Positions 9,416 to 22,013 of a stretch of 40,491 bases of DNA are shown here, one piece after another. The stretch is from NCBI GenBank assembly GCA_013115135.1, contig JABANP010000479.1:1-40491 (forward strand), read 5' to 3'. Made by a program: the position numbers and the translations under genes. The DNA comes from Perkinsus olseni. Taxonomy: Eukaryota > Perkinsozoa > Perkinsida > Perkinsidae. Within the stretch, counting starts at the first letter, position 1. Each line of letters begins with the position of its first letter. A model generated the notes under the pieces. The model made no database searches, was not told where the DNA came from, and saw nothing but the letters and a program-made list of their open reading frames with translations.

Positions 9416-12400
9416 GGCGAGCGCTAGAAACAACTTCCGGGCATTCCTGGCCGGAACCTATCGTGCTTAGGCCCCCCGTTCCTATATATTATCTTTGCTC
9501 CTACCCATTACAATTTATTCAAACCTTCCAAATCATTCAATATGGCCCGTCAAAGTTTATTGGTACTATCCCGGTGCGAATCGAAATGTTTTGACACTCC
9601 CATTAACCACAAACCATGGTTCCTGTCACGTCTCCTCCGCTTGCGCACTTGCATTTCTTTGCTCGAAAAGCGCGCGCCGCTGCGTCACGGCGTCGCACAA
9701 ACTGCTCTGCATATAGCGCACGCCTCGTGTCACAAAGTTCTAACTTCCCGCGTGCACAAAGACCTCGCTCATTCCTGCCGCGGCGACGACCTTTTTTCGC
9801 GATACGTGCTGTTGTGCATATCTCCTCTGGGGTCCCAACGATCGAAGGTTCTCTTCACTATGTCATGTTTACTTTGTGTTTGCTCCTATCTCACCTATTT
9901 TAAAACACTTACTATACGCCGATGTATTATGCAGCTGCTTCCCTGGTACGAAGCAGGCTGCTCCAAGCAGCACTGACAATTCCTCACTCACATGTTCTTC
10001 GAGTGCTAAATTTGAGCGCAAGTTCGCTATATATCTGCCTACTGGCCCACTACGTGGATCTCACCTGCACGTGGTCTTAGCTTGGAGCTTTCAAACGGCT
10101 TATAAGCGAGCTGCAGCATCTTCTGGTCAGCAAGAAATGACGAGATGGTTCGTCGAGGCGTCAGCCTCGCCCGAAGGGAGAACCATCGTTTCGATTTTCG
10201 TACTTCAGCAAAGTTTTTTTGTTACATAATTCTCGCAATCGGCCGCTGGCCGCTTCATCACTTTTAGAGTAATAGTTTTAAAGTATCGGCGTGCATTTTG
10301 AGTGGGTCTATTTGTTCTGATAACAACGGAAGTATTATTGGCTTGCGCGACTGCGTCTTCGAGGCAGTGCAGGTAGGCCTCCCTACGCTCTTCAGTCTCT
10401 CCTTTCAACTATTTTGCGTCTTCACAATTTGGCAAGTTCAAGGGCAGGCGTCAAGCTTGGACCCTCCCGAAGCCTCTGGGTGGACGGGGGTTTAGCGCCA
10501 TGCTGTATGCCCAGGGAAATGTCGCCGAGCGGGAAGGGCCCCAGCGAGGCGCGCGCTAAATGGTCGGGAGAGTGACCGTCTATATCTAAAGGTTCCAAGC
10601 TATACCCAGACACCCTTCTCGACTCCCAGCCGTTAAAATTCGCTGAAACTTTGCAAATCGACTCTACTTAAAATAAAATGGTGTCACTGCTATATCTCGT
10701 CTCAAACGAAACGTTTACACCAAAACGCTAACCTATTTTCATGGTCCGCGCGCGTGACGTGGCGCACAAAAAGAGACAGAACTACGCTCCGCCTTCAAAA
10801 TGGCGCACGTTTGCCACTTTGCGAATCCTCGTTGTACAGTACTCAATTTGAGCGGATTTCGCTTGGGCCTTCGCCACAATACTCCACACTGCTTCCAGAT
10901 CCATTGCCTCGCCGCTCGAACGCTCAAGGCTGCTGGCTCTGCCGCAGGAGGGAAAATTACGGATTCCGGGCGCGCGCTAACATACGCGATAAAGGGCACG
11001 CCACAGCGGCGTCCGTGCGGTTATACGTTATGAGCGACTTACCACCGGTCCTCTGCAGGCGGTGGGTTGATCCTTGTATGCATGATATCCTGCTGTTCAT
11101 CATCAATGCGTCGTGGGCCACAAGCGGTTTCGTAGAGCGTATTTTGCCTCGCAAGTCCAACAATTCTTTCCGGGCGCGCGCTCCGTGCTACTGCGCATCC
11201 TCAACCGCGCACGCCCGCCATCGGCTGTTGGACGGTTAGCATAACCTTGCGATCCGGGCAGGGTCCCCACTTGTGGGGGAGCCCGGATCGCCACCCCACC
11301 GACACCTGCGTTTGAGCAGCCCATCGTGGGTCGCGCCAGTTCCATCGCCCGGTCCTAGACTCGATGTAGTGGCGCTCGTACGTACGGAGCGTATCGAGCT
11401 GCAGACCGTAGAGACTGTGGATACTCCTCGACTGCCCTACCGGCGTGACTGACGAGCAGCGCGCTCCTGCAACACGTTTGTCTCTCATTTTTCCGCTCGC
11501 GGCCTTAGGACGTCTTTCTCTAGGTGAACGGAGGGCGAGTTCCATGCGGGGTACCTCACAAATGTTAGCCCGAGCGGGAAGGGCCCCGCGAGGGCCTAGG
11601 GCGAGCGCGGGTGGTCTCTGCCACCGGAAACAACCATATTACATCTGCATCGACTCAGAGCGATTTTCCAAATTCACCGATACTTTTTCCTCAAACTTTG
11701 CATGCACACTTCTATCATGCACACGACTTATCCTGCATAGGCTCATGACAAACGAAAACATCCACGCCGTAAAGCAACCATTTCTCGTGGACAATCCTGG
11801 TGACGCGGCGCACAAAAGGGACACAACTACGCTCCGCTCCAAAAATACTGCACGTTTCCTACTTTTCCCGGTACGATTGTAGTTTCTATCGATGGCACAC
11901 GCGCTAATATAAAGTCGCTGTTACACACTAAATGCTCCGCCAGCATCATCAATCATGATTCATCACACCGAAGTCTATCGGTCTTCCTGCATATGCTTTT
12001 CAAAAATTCGGGTATGATGCCGGTGACATCATGTCCGCGGCATGTAGGTACCTTCTGCGAATTCTCCAATGGATACTTTGAAGCTCGAAGACGCACAAAA
12101 GCGCTCATGGCCGCATTTCCCGCTGCCTACATTCCGTAAATCTTATGCCCGCCGATGTTCGCCACCCCTACAAGATAACTCTGCAGATTCCTAGCGTACC
12201 ATTGCACTGCTACGGTAGTCCACGTAGTATCCGTGATAAATCTCTTGTTCTCTTTACGTTGATTTTCCTACTTGTCGTCCTCATATAATACGAATCATAT
12301 TACGTCGTCTCCGGTTCTTCTGCTTTCAAACTTCTTCATGTTCGTCGTGCGGCAATTACTCTATCCTTCTCTTTCTCTTACCGACAATTCTCATACCTTC

Positions 12401-13121
12401 TTACAAAACCGTTTACTCACAACCTCGCGTACACGGATACCCTTTCGCAACTCAGTCGTCCATGAGTTCTCTTCTCGCGGTAAGTCCATAGTACTCGCTC
12501 AACAGCTCCCCGTGCGAATAGAAATGCAATTACCAGCATTCACTACACCACCCTCAAGTTCGAGCCCTCAACTAATGCACTCATATCTGCCAACTCTGTA
12601 GCCGTTACTTTCCTCCCTCATGAATGAGAGGCGTATTTCGCAGCACCCGTCTTCTGCAGTGGGCGCTTCAAAATAGGCCGTATGGTGGACGTCCTCGAGT
12701 CTACTCCGCTTATCTGCATCATGTCGTTATGGTCAGTGATGTTTGTGATGCTTACGGAGGATGCCCCTACATCTGCAACGAGCAAGTACCCTGCAACTCT
12801 TCGCTGAAGAGTCTTCAGTCTTTTTCACTAAATGTGTTCCAAGTTGTGTTCCTTAATCACTCAACCCTACTCGGAGTGTCACTTGTCGACTGCAAGAGTG
12901 ATTTTTCGCGCGTCAGTTGACGAATATCTGGCAGCGGGACAAGACGATGTGACGGTTCAGTGAACCGGGTTCACGAATTCCTACTGACGATGCGCAATGC
13001 GCATTACTCACCACTGCTTCACTACTACAGGCCCAGTGTGGACCTCGTGCTCAGCAAGACTTCTTGCTTCTATGCTGACTGGTCCCAACAGTCTCAACTT
13101 CCGCTAGCGAAGTCCTTTCTT
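9416..13121. other. Long stretch without a recognisable gene, upstream of the Helitron
   Basis: Open frames of 60-160 codons occur on both strands but overlap each other, are rich in Arg/Ser/Cys and look like chance frames in GC-rich sequence. The best-defined structure is the diverged direct repeat at 10525-11880. The stretch 12,000-12,960 is pyrimidine-rich and may include the Helitron 5' leader or terminus. I could not identify a Helitron 5' end. Confidence 0.4.
10525..11880 (+). repeat. Diverged direct repeat, copies about 1,046 bp apart
   Basis: Several anchors align at one offset. CCGAGCGGGAAGGGCCCC occurs at 10525 and 11570; AAACTTTGCA-like words at 10645 and 11693; GACG(T/C)GGCGCACAAAA at 10756 and 11802, the latter followed in both copies by ACAACTACGCTCCGC-like sequence and GCACGTTT. 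The shared part runs at least about 10525-10820 and 11570-11860, with much divergence between anchors. This suggests an old tandem duplication or two copies of one interspersed repeat. A weaker third echo may lie near 9,680-9,700. Confidence 0.45.
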
Positions 13122-16100
13122 ATGCCACGCATCTCTCGCACACGTAAAAAGCGCCAACAGCAACACAAGTGCGGGTTGTGTGGGAAGTTAAACTGCGCTC
13201 ACCACAACTGCACTGTGATGCGCCCACCAGACCAACGCCCGACGGCCGTTTGTGGAAAACATGTGAGTCTCGTATGTAACATACGGTATGTTGCTTCAAC
13301 TGCGTATGTTGCTCTCAAATTTAATTCCTCCCTCGCCATAGGTCCAGTCACCGCCTCTATCGAATTCACTGCAACACAATCCTCCCTATCCTTCACAGGA
13401 ACAGGAAACGCAAGTGATACATCTCAAGTTCAGATTCTCAACGACACGCGATACTTCCAGTTCCCAACTCAGTTACGCGATTATTGTCAAAACTGTTGGA
13501 GAAACTCAACTCAGCTCTATGACATCCAACTGCAACCTCTTCCGGAAGATGCTATTCGAAGTCGAGCTTATCGTCTGTTCAAACCTACTACAAACGCAGA
13601 GGTTACTCTCTGTGACCTATGCCGCCAGTATTTACTACGAGACGATCACGGAGGCTGTAAAACGCCTCAGTGGAGTTCTGCGTGGCCCTCGGTTATCGCT
13701 AAGTATTTGCGAGATCCTCCCCAAACGGCAGACGTTGTCGGAGTATGTCGAGCCCTACCACAGAATCTCAGGGACTTCTGGGCATTGAAGATGGACGAGT
13801 TGTGTGTAACAGCACGCGAAGCCTTCCAAACTATTCCATGTTTTCGCGACATCACTCGTATCAAACAGAGTTACGAGGAAGACGTTCAATCAGGGGATAT
13901 TCGTCGTCTAATTGAGGCCGAGGACTCCAATCCCGTCGACGAGGTTCGTTGTATGGCCGGGTGCCACACGCATATCAGTGAAATTGGTAGCGTCAGTTTC
14001 GCGAACGTCATTGCACTCTTTGATGTGACATTTCATGCCTTTAAAGCCGATCCACAAAAAAAGCTACGTAGCAAGAGGGGAGATTGGATGGCATCTACCA
14101 ATTTTCTGCATTGGCAACAGCGGCCGTGCACGATCTTCAGCGAAGACGGGCTACAACTGGTTACATGTAGAAGACACTCTGGTGGCTCCGCTCGCGACCT
14201 TTGCCATGCTCCGTATCATCCTCATGTTGGCAATTTGCCATCTAAGTGGAGTGATCAGCTAGCTCACGCGGTGAGTGTATCTCGACGAGTCAAACCCCTT
14301 CAGAAATCCTACAATTCTCACTCCTGGAGTATTTCCAAGGTTACGGGAGGTTACCCAGGTAGGATATATGCATATTTCTCGCGTATTTCCTCATAGTGTA
14401 TCAGAGTGTGCATTCAGCGTTCTATCCACATCAAGCCCGCGTGTCGCGCGTCATTGTATCGCAACCTGCTTCAGGCCTTTCATCATTCTTTTTGTCAACA
14501 ACACGACGCTTTAATCATCATGATGGATACATCACACCAAAGTTGGAATACACCTCTTATGCTCACAGGGTCGACATCAGAGGACTCGTTCATCGTCTCC
14601 TGGACTCAGGAGAAATGACACAGGATTTCTTCGAAGAACTTACAACAACTGGAACGGCGCTTACAGCAGGCGAAAATCTAAAGCAAGCGCTCAGCGGCTG
14701 TACTGGTATACATCTCGATGACGCTTACTATGTCTACCACAGTAACAGGACTCGAGCGCAATCCCGCCCCCTACATGGGTCGCAGGACAATCCACGTTCA
14801 CATGCTTCTCCTCCCGCGGTCGTGCCAACTGGAAGAGTGCACACTGGGACCTCAGGCATATCGTCGGCACATCGTACACCGCCCTCTACAAACGTGGTTA
14901 GCAGGACTTATCCTCCTTCGACTTCCTCTACGCCACCTGCGATAGGCAGTCACCTGACTCGACGTCTCCACGGCCAACCTCCTCATTCTCCTGCGCCGCT
15001 TCAACCGCGTCGACACGCAGGAAAACCCTCCCCATTGTTGGTTCCGTGTCATCCTCACAACGAATACGGTTATGAGCCTAGGACTTGGACAGGCCCCATG
15101 GCCCCCAAGCGACCCATCCTCTGGTCTGTCGTCACCATCGTTTTGTGTGCGAACCCATGTTGGCGTGCACTTCTTGAACAAGCTCCTCACGATGCTGTAT
15201 GCCGCGAGCTACTCACCTTTGCCTTCGCCAAGGCCATGGGATCTACAACACGGGGAAACCCGGAAGAGCTGCAATGTGACGCTTTTATGCATCAAGGCTT
15301 ATTAGGACGACTTGATCATATCGTAAATATCTTCAGCCGGGCTCGTGTACCTGTCAGCAGAGGTCCGCGAGTTCTCCTCAACAACGAAGCAGAGCTCAAC
15401 AACTACTTATCCTCACAAGTACAAGTCAATAATGGTCTTAAGATATTATACACAACAGAAAGAGCCGCTCTTCAACGCCAATCGATTCTCGAACAAGTCG
15501 TTTGTCGAGGGGAGGTATGGCACCTACTATTCCTTTTAAATTGCGACTCCCTGCATGTCGTAACTCGTAATGGAAGACACTCGGGATGGTGGTTTACTAC
15601 GCCTCATGCGCGGCCTTTCCGCCTATCTGGCTTATTGCATGAGTGCCAACATGCAGAAGCTCGTACAGTTCTCAGATCATGGAATCTTGCAATCTATGCT
15701 CGACACTCTTCACCGTCTCTCACCCAGCTAACATTGGATTATCTAGGGGAATCTGGAGGGCAGACTCTTGCCTTTTGCTCCGCACATAATTTGCCATTGG
15801 TTCGCTCCGCTTCCAAGGGGAAGCTATCATGCTCTTTGCAGCCATGTACAAGGAAAGCTATGTGGGTTTGTCCTATTAAACGGTGTTCGGCAACATGTTG
15901 TAAGCGATGCGTACAAGGCTGTGAACCTGACCAGAGGCTATCAGTTGCGCCATCATCTATCGCACCACCCACGCTACCATTCTCAACAGAAGACATTCGT
16001 AATGGGCAGTCTTCTCACTCTTCATCAGACACTGAATTAAAGGATAAATCATTACAAAGTCTGCTTCAAAGCGGAGAGTTCATACATGACACCGACTATT

Positions 16101-19100
16101 TCGAGGACGACGACATCTACAGCAGCGACAGTGATGCTCCACAAACACGCTTGTATGATCCATGTCTGGGAAGCATGGGAACAGCTAAACAAGTCACCCA
16201 TACCTCCGATGCTGAGGAGGCTACTATTCAAGGTCACATTCTATTAAACGCCGAGTTAGGTCTCTTATGGAGGAGATCCAAGCCATTCCACCATTTCGTG
16301 AAATCCACGTCATTTCTTCATACTCTCGCTGGTCGGGCCATTCCCTATGGCGTTCCCTTACTATATCCCGAAGCCAGCGTGCATCCTTCGATATTTTGGC
16401 ATGGTTGTGACGATGGAAGTATAACAGGAGCATTGCCTGCCCCTTTTTGGACATCTAACAAGTACCAGGAGACGAATATAGCTCCCCTATATGATCATTT
16501 ACTCACCAGATTCACAGATGGAGCACTTCTAACCCATACTGATCCTCGATATATAGAGCTGGTATTCTCATCTATCCTCAACCTCGGCCTCAACTCCTCG
16601 GACACTAGACTAGTCTTGAGGAGAGGAATCGAAGGCATCTCTAGTGGCCGAGCGTTGCAGTACTATCGAGGCCGTCGTGGTAATCTGGGGTTCACCGAAG
16701 ACGAGTCGAAAGAAAGGATCGCAGAGCTGAGTTCGATGATGCGAGACAGTGAGCCATGCTATTTTCTCACCTACACATGCAATCAAAAGCAGCATTATGG
16801 CATAAGGAAGATTCACGATGCTCTACAAGACTTCTCTGCTGAGCAGCCATCTGTTGTAAAAGAAGCTCTGCTGCAGTCTTCTCTGGTTCCCATGAGTAAG
16901 GCCTGGCACAGGATAGCATCAAACTTCATGTCGTACGTGGTCACAAGCAAACAGGAACCCCTCGGGAGAATCCGCCGTTGGTGGTGGCGGTGGGAATTCC
17001 AGACCTCAAGAGGTAGCAGTGTTCGCCTATCCCATCTCTCCATCAACTGAATTCCTCCTCCTATAAGCATCCGTATCATTTCAACAGGTAATCTGCCGCA
17101 TATCCACTGTCTGTTATGGCGTGAACCTGGCATAGACAAAACGTCGGACGATGTACGGAAGCACTTGTGCTCTACTACCACGGCTATCATGGCGCGTGGT
17201 CCTCTCTTACGACGCTTGGGGGTTATCCAACCACACGAGTCTGACGTGGAACTTGTTGACCTCGCACAGCAGCTACTCACGCACTCTTGCGAGAAAGCCC
17301 ATTATCGATGTATGAAGCAGACACGGACCGGTGGCATGCGCTGTCGAGCTTCACAGGGACCGATTTCCGGCTACCACTGGTTCGAAGACATAGATCCGCA
17401 TCACTCCTCCGAGGCTTCCCAGATCCTCGTTAAATGTGGATTGGGGAATTTCGATGAGGACGGAAATTTTCTCCCAGGCGAGGAACTGTCTGCAGGTTTG
17501 TTCTTTCAGCAAGCTAATCATTCATAGCTCCATTATAGGTAAACATCGGTACCCGACACAGATGAATGAGAACGCAGTGGTCACATCCGACATACTCTTT
17601 GCTGCCTGTCGTAGCAGTATCAATGTCTTAGTTGTGGACAAATACATGAGCTCCAGGTGAGAAGAGTGCTTGGAGGCGATGCTCGTCTGACAGAAACCAA
17701 ACGTATATCCAGAAAATCAACACATGACTTCATTCTTACAGATACCTCGCCAAATATGCTGCTGGGATTGAAGAAAGAGCTGCAGTTGATATCCACCTCC
17801 ATCATGGGCACATGGAACCACACCAACATGATCTCCGAAATATTAAAATTGCTGGATCTGCCATATATCATAAATCAAAAGGAAACACTTCCAGAAATGA
17901 ATCTGGGCGACTAGTTGCAAGCACCGAGATGGTTTGGTTCATACTGGGGTACTCCTATGTCCATAGCAGCGTCCGATTTGTCCACATTAATACTGCTCCT
18001 CGAGAACAACGGCCTGCCAGACTGAAATATCGACGGCATGATCGCGAGGAAGGGTTCCTCGGGGATGTCCCGCTTGCGGTATTGCGGAGAAATCGCCTAC
18101 CTCCTCATCGTCGCTTCACTCCCGATCAGAGGACGCTGATAATTGACTGCTTACGGGCGGTCGAACTGCCGGATTTAATTTCGCGATTTGGACTGAGACC
18201 ACCAGAACTTCAGTGGATCCTGCAACCATCTCAGTATCTTACCTGGTTTATTCGTCGAAGTGTACCGCTTTCGGGCGAAGTACAGTCATCCCACGACCTC
18301 CTTCATAACGTTCAGGCAGTGTCTCCTTGGATCGATGGCCTAGGGCAACAGATTTACTTGAGGGAGGCCGCTATCCCAGCATTCATGCGAGAACTTCAGT
18401 CTGCCACATCTGAAAGAAGAGTGGCAGCTACAGAAATGACTGGGATACTTTACACCTTACAAGACCCTGTCGCGAAAAAAATATTCGTAAGCTCTCCACC
18501 AGGTGAAGATGGCCTTCCACTGGCGGTATATTCCAATCCTCCAGTAAGTCACGTACAACAAATGTACCATTGCCACCCTAGTAGCCCATTGCTTTGATAT
18601 CAGGTATACGATTCTCGTCGATTTCTAATCCACATCCTCTTGTCCATGGGATCCTTCCATTCGGAGGTCTGCCTATTCTCGTCGAACTCCATGTATGAAG
18701 CCTTTCGGACGGCAGGATTCATAACAGATTCATCCCCTGAACATCAACAAAGCGTATATCCTTTGCTCAAAAGGTAAGCCCCAATCGATAACAATCAACT
18801 CACAATCACGAACCGATCATAACCCTTATGCCTTACCCGTTGCAACAGGTTCATATTGGAACAAATTAGATGGGCTCCAGGAGGGACTCGTGCATTCGAC
18901 AGGGCAGTCGTCAATTGCAGAGATACTCTTCTATCCGTTTTTAATCATGATGATCTAAGTTACGACGGAGTGCCACTCGTACTGGTTCATGCGATGCAGC
19001 ACCTGCATACACAGGAATCACGGCAATTGCTATATGATATGAGGCGCAATCTCGTCAAAGCACTCACTGCAACTCTTCCGGGCCTGCCATCTGCTGAACA

Positions 19101-21149
19101 GTTGATGGCGGCTTCTCTTTCAACACCTTTGGCCTGGGAGCCTCGTTTACCTCGCTCGCCTGGACAGAATGAAGAGTCATATGAGGAGCAGCTCACTGTA
19201 CTTCGGTGTTTTTCCAACACTATATCTCGCTTCATCGCAGCACAAGCCCCTTTCATCAGAGGCAATGTAGCTTGCGGAGCTCCAGGGAGTGGAAAAACCT
19301 TTCTTCTCCTGTATGCTGCAGCGCTCTGTCGCTCAAGGGGGCTTGAAGTAGCGCTGACCTCTCTCAGCAGTGAGAGAGCAGCCGAGCTAGGAGGTATGAT
19401 ACCTGGAATATGGGATGCAACACGTATATCTCAGGTATTCACCTACACAGGCTGATACCCTTACCCGTCAACACAGTATCACGTACTTTCGACGTCACGG
19501 TGCACGCGGATAGAACCATATTCAATCTGGCCTATCGTCCACATACGCTCCTGCTTCTAGGAGCCATTCAAGTTATCATATTCGATGAAATAGGGATTCT
19601 CTCAGCAGAAATCTTTGCTGCCCTCGACAGGGTCCTGCAACATGTGAAAGGTGAGATCACTAAGGTGAGTACAATCTCACTATACTTCATTCATCAGATA
19701 ACTCATTGCCTCTCGGAGGGTGCCTCCTACTAGCATCGGGAGACCCCCTCCAATTGGCTCCACCGCAAGGGCGTCCGATATGGCTCAGCAGCCATGCTCT
19801 GACAACATTTCGGCTCTTACCGTTGCAACACATGGTCAGGGCAGCCGATCCCCACCTAGTCAGGTGTTTGCAACTCCTCCGGCGGCAACAACTTCTGGCG
19901 ACTGAAATTGAAGAAGTTGTAAATCTCATCTCCGAACATTGTTCATTTGCTCCTACCTTCGATCATGTTCCATTGGATAGAGATATCGTACGGCTATTCT
20001 CCAAGAAACGGGCCGAAAGGGCGGAGATCGCTCGAATCACTATGTCACTCTCCACGGATCCTTCCATACTTTCTCATGAGCATGTAGCAGTGGACGAGGT
20101 CACACCATCGTCGGGAGGAGCTGCACTGTGGAGACCTCCTACACCGTCACAATTACGTTGCCTAAATGCTAATCTACAAGAGCCTCAGTCACTCTTACTT
20201 TATCGTGGATGCGTAGTCAGATTTACGAGGAACCATCCGAACAGACTCTACAGCAACGGTCAGCTTGGAGTCGTCAACAATCCTGATACTCCTGTCTCTG
20301 TGTTTGTGGCTCCCTCGGGCACTAGAGTTATACCTGACTATCATATATTACAAAATGCGTGGCCACTTATAGACCTGCGACCGCTCACTACACCTACATG
20401 CTCTCTTCGGGGCGGATCTTATGGAAGACGCTGCCAACTACCACTCCGCATCTTCGTCGCGAGTACGATCCATAAAAGTTTAGGTGCCACACTCTGTGGA
20501 GTTGCTTGTAAATTGAGTCAGAGAGAAGCAGCATACCGACTGTGGGAACGGGCGCAACTCTACGTGCTGCTTAGTCGCGTGAGGTACCTAAGTGATGTTA
20601 CCTTGGTGGGATTGGAGCCTGACATTATGGCTGCAGTACGAGAGACCTGTACAATGCGAGGACAGTATGACGCTTACATTTTCCATTTACTCAGCAACTC
20701 TGGGAATTTCGGCAATGAAGAACCCTTGGATTTGACGCTACTTCCATATCACCCCGCAGATATAGAGCTACCAACGACCAACACGGGATTTGTGTACTGT
20801 CTGCAGAGCTTACGAACAGGAGAGTTCTATATCGGACAAACAACGTCCATACGGAAAAAGATTATATCAACATAATACCGCGAAGGGTTCCAAGTTTACT
20901 CGGCCGGTGAGTCGCCGACCATTCGCCCTAGTCATTCTGATTTGCGGTTTTGACTGCGACTACCTTGACGAAGTCCGACGGCAACGGCTCAACGTGGAGC
21001 TCACCTGGAAGTTGGCGTTGCCACGCCGTCACGAGCTACTCAATCTCTCTGTCATTCTCGATGCTGCTACGAGAATCACTGAAGATACATCATTACAAGT
21101 CACCCTTTGCTGTCGGCTCCCTGCATCCGATGCCTTGCTCAACACCTGA
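13122..21149 (+). CDS. Helitron transposase (Rep + PIF1-like helicase) with C-terminal GIY-YIG domain
   Basis: Nine exons join with consistent phase: 13122-14358, 14397-17012, 17088-17495, 17539-17656, 17742-18543, 18604-18773, 18849-19393, 19435-19650 and 19698 onward (2,429 aa to the TAA at 20875). I chose the ATG at 13122 because it opens with a basic, Cys/His-rich segment (KCGLCGKLNCAHH); the frame is open further upstream. Residues about 700-1,000 are Cys-rich and acidic and not identified. The Rep nuclease shows FLTYTCN (near 1,200), PHIHCLLW (HUH, near 1,288) and YLAKY (two Tyr, near 1,460). The helicase shows GAPGSGKT (near 1,926), GGIHLHRLIPLP, IIFDEIG (near 2,014), ASGDPLQLAPP, STIHKSLGATL and LYVLLSRVRYL. 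These are the conserved steps of rolling-circle transposition. From residue 2,399 a GIY-YIG-like module begins (GFVYC, then YIGQT) and continues in another frame to 21149. Confidence 0.85.
20782..21149 (+). pseudogene. GIY-YIG nuclease-like domain, split by a one-base frameshift
   Basis: In the Helitron frame the last exon reads GFVYC...FYIGQTTSIRK and then stops at 20873-20875. In the next frame the family pattern resumes (RLYQHNTAKG, a hydrophobic strand, then NVELTWK with the expected acidic residue) and runs open to 21149. The switch lies at an A5 run at 20855-20859; one A fewer would restore continuity. GIY-YIG domains cut DNA with a conserved Tyr pair, Arg and Glu, and candidates for all of these are present. 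The break could be a mutation, a homopolymer sequencing error or recoding. No GT-AG intron explains it. Confidence 0.6.
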
Positions 21150-21235
21150 GAACGATGTGCATTCTCGCCTGGACGGTTATGCCTCCTCGATGATAAGCTT
21201 CATTCATTCGTTCTCTGCACCAGATTTCTCATCAT

Positions 21236-21665
21236 AAGTATCATTATTTATCAACCACACGCCGGACTAATCCTCTCATTCTTTGATCGATCACTGGCCA
21301 GGCTCTTGCTCTCATTATTCATTGATTAGAGCCGGCCAATTGCTGTCATTATATATCCATCACTAGTCGGGGTAACGCTGTCATTATTTATCAATCACTC
21401 TCCGGGCTATTACTATCATTTTTCATCTATCACACGTCGCCCTAATTCTGTCATGATCTATTGATCGCACGCCGGCCTATTGCTGCCATTATTCATTAAT
21501 CACATGCAGGCCTACTGCTGTAATTTTTTATCGATCCCTATCCAAGGTAAGCTGTAATTATTCATCGATCACTCGCCGGGGTAATGCCGTTATCGTGTAT
21601 TGACCATCCGCCGGGCTAATGCTATGATCATTTATCGATTTAATGGCGGTCTAATGCTGCTGTCC
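21236..21665 (+). repeat. Degenerate tandem repeat, unit about 35 bp, roughly 12 copies
   Basis: The recurring core is TCATTATTTATCRATCAC followed by GCCGGGCTAATGCTG, with many substitutions and small length changes. The block starts about 85 bases after the GIY-YIG frame ends and fades near 21,665. It has no coding frame. Its position suggests a Helitron 3' region or a spacer between the two genes. Confidence 0.7.
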
Positions 21666-22013
21666 TTTAGCATCGAAAAATTTTATAATTTTAAATTTAT
21701 CACTGTGATATCGAGCCCATGCTGTTTTTATTTATCAACCTTATGTGGAGCTACTGATGTTACCCGTTATCAATCTCACATAACTGAGACGTCTATTAAA
21801 ACGTACCATATCTATGGGTCTTATGTTTCACTAGCGATTTTTCTCACATGAATGAACTAATACCTCTCCGGCGTAGCAACGTCACATTGCACACTGCATG
21901 GAGCTTACCTGTTTTATCTCAGATCAATCATCAGATGATTGTGAGATTCTCACATATATCATGTAACCTTCACCTTCAGTGCTTTACCAACGCTCCTTCG
22001 CGCTAACGCTTTA
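21666..22013. other. AT-rich spacer, no gene seen
   Basis: Short AT-rich sequence between the degenerate repeat and the next gene. No ORF of note; probable promoter or leader of the downstream gene. No specific element identified. Confidence 0.4.

Noticed and set aside
13263..13341. Additional intron in the first Helitron exon
   Set aside because: The best GT-AG pair leaves a 79-nt gap that breaks the frame. A 66-nt alternative from 13276 would keep it, but the frame reads through without stops, so I left the exon intact.
14691..15190. Minus-strand frames opposite the Helitron coding exon
   Set aside because: Shadow frames with Arg/Cys-rich composition; the plus strand carries a continuous protein supported by downstream motifs.
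15072..15660. A ubiquitin-protease-like domain in the N-terminal half of the Helitron protein
   Set aside because: The position is where some Helitrons carry a protease, but I could not find a convincing Cys/His catalytic pair, so no domain is claimed.
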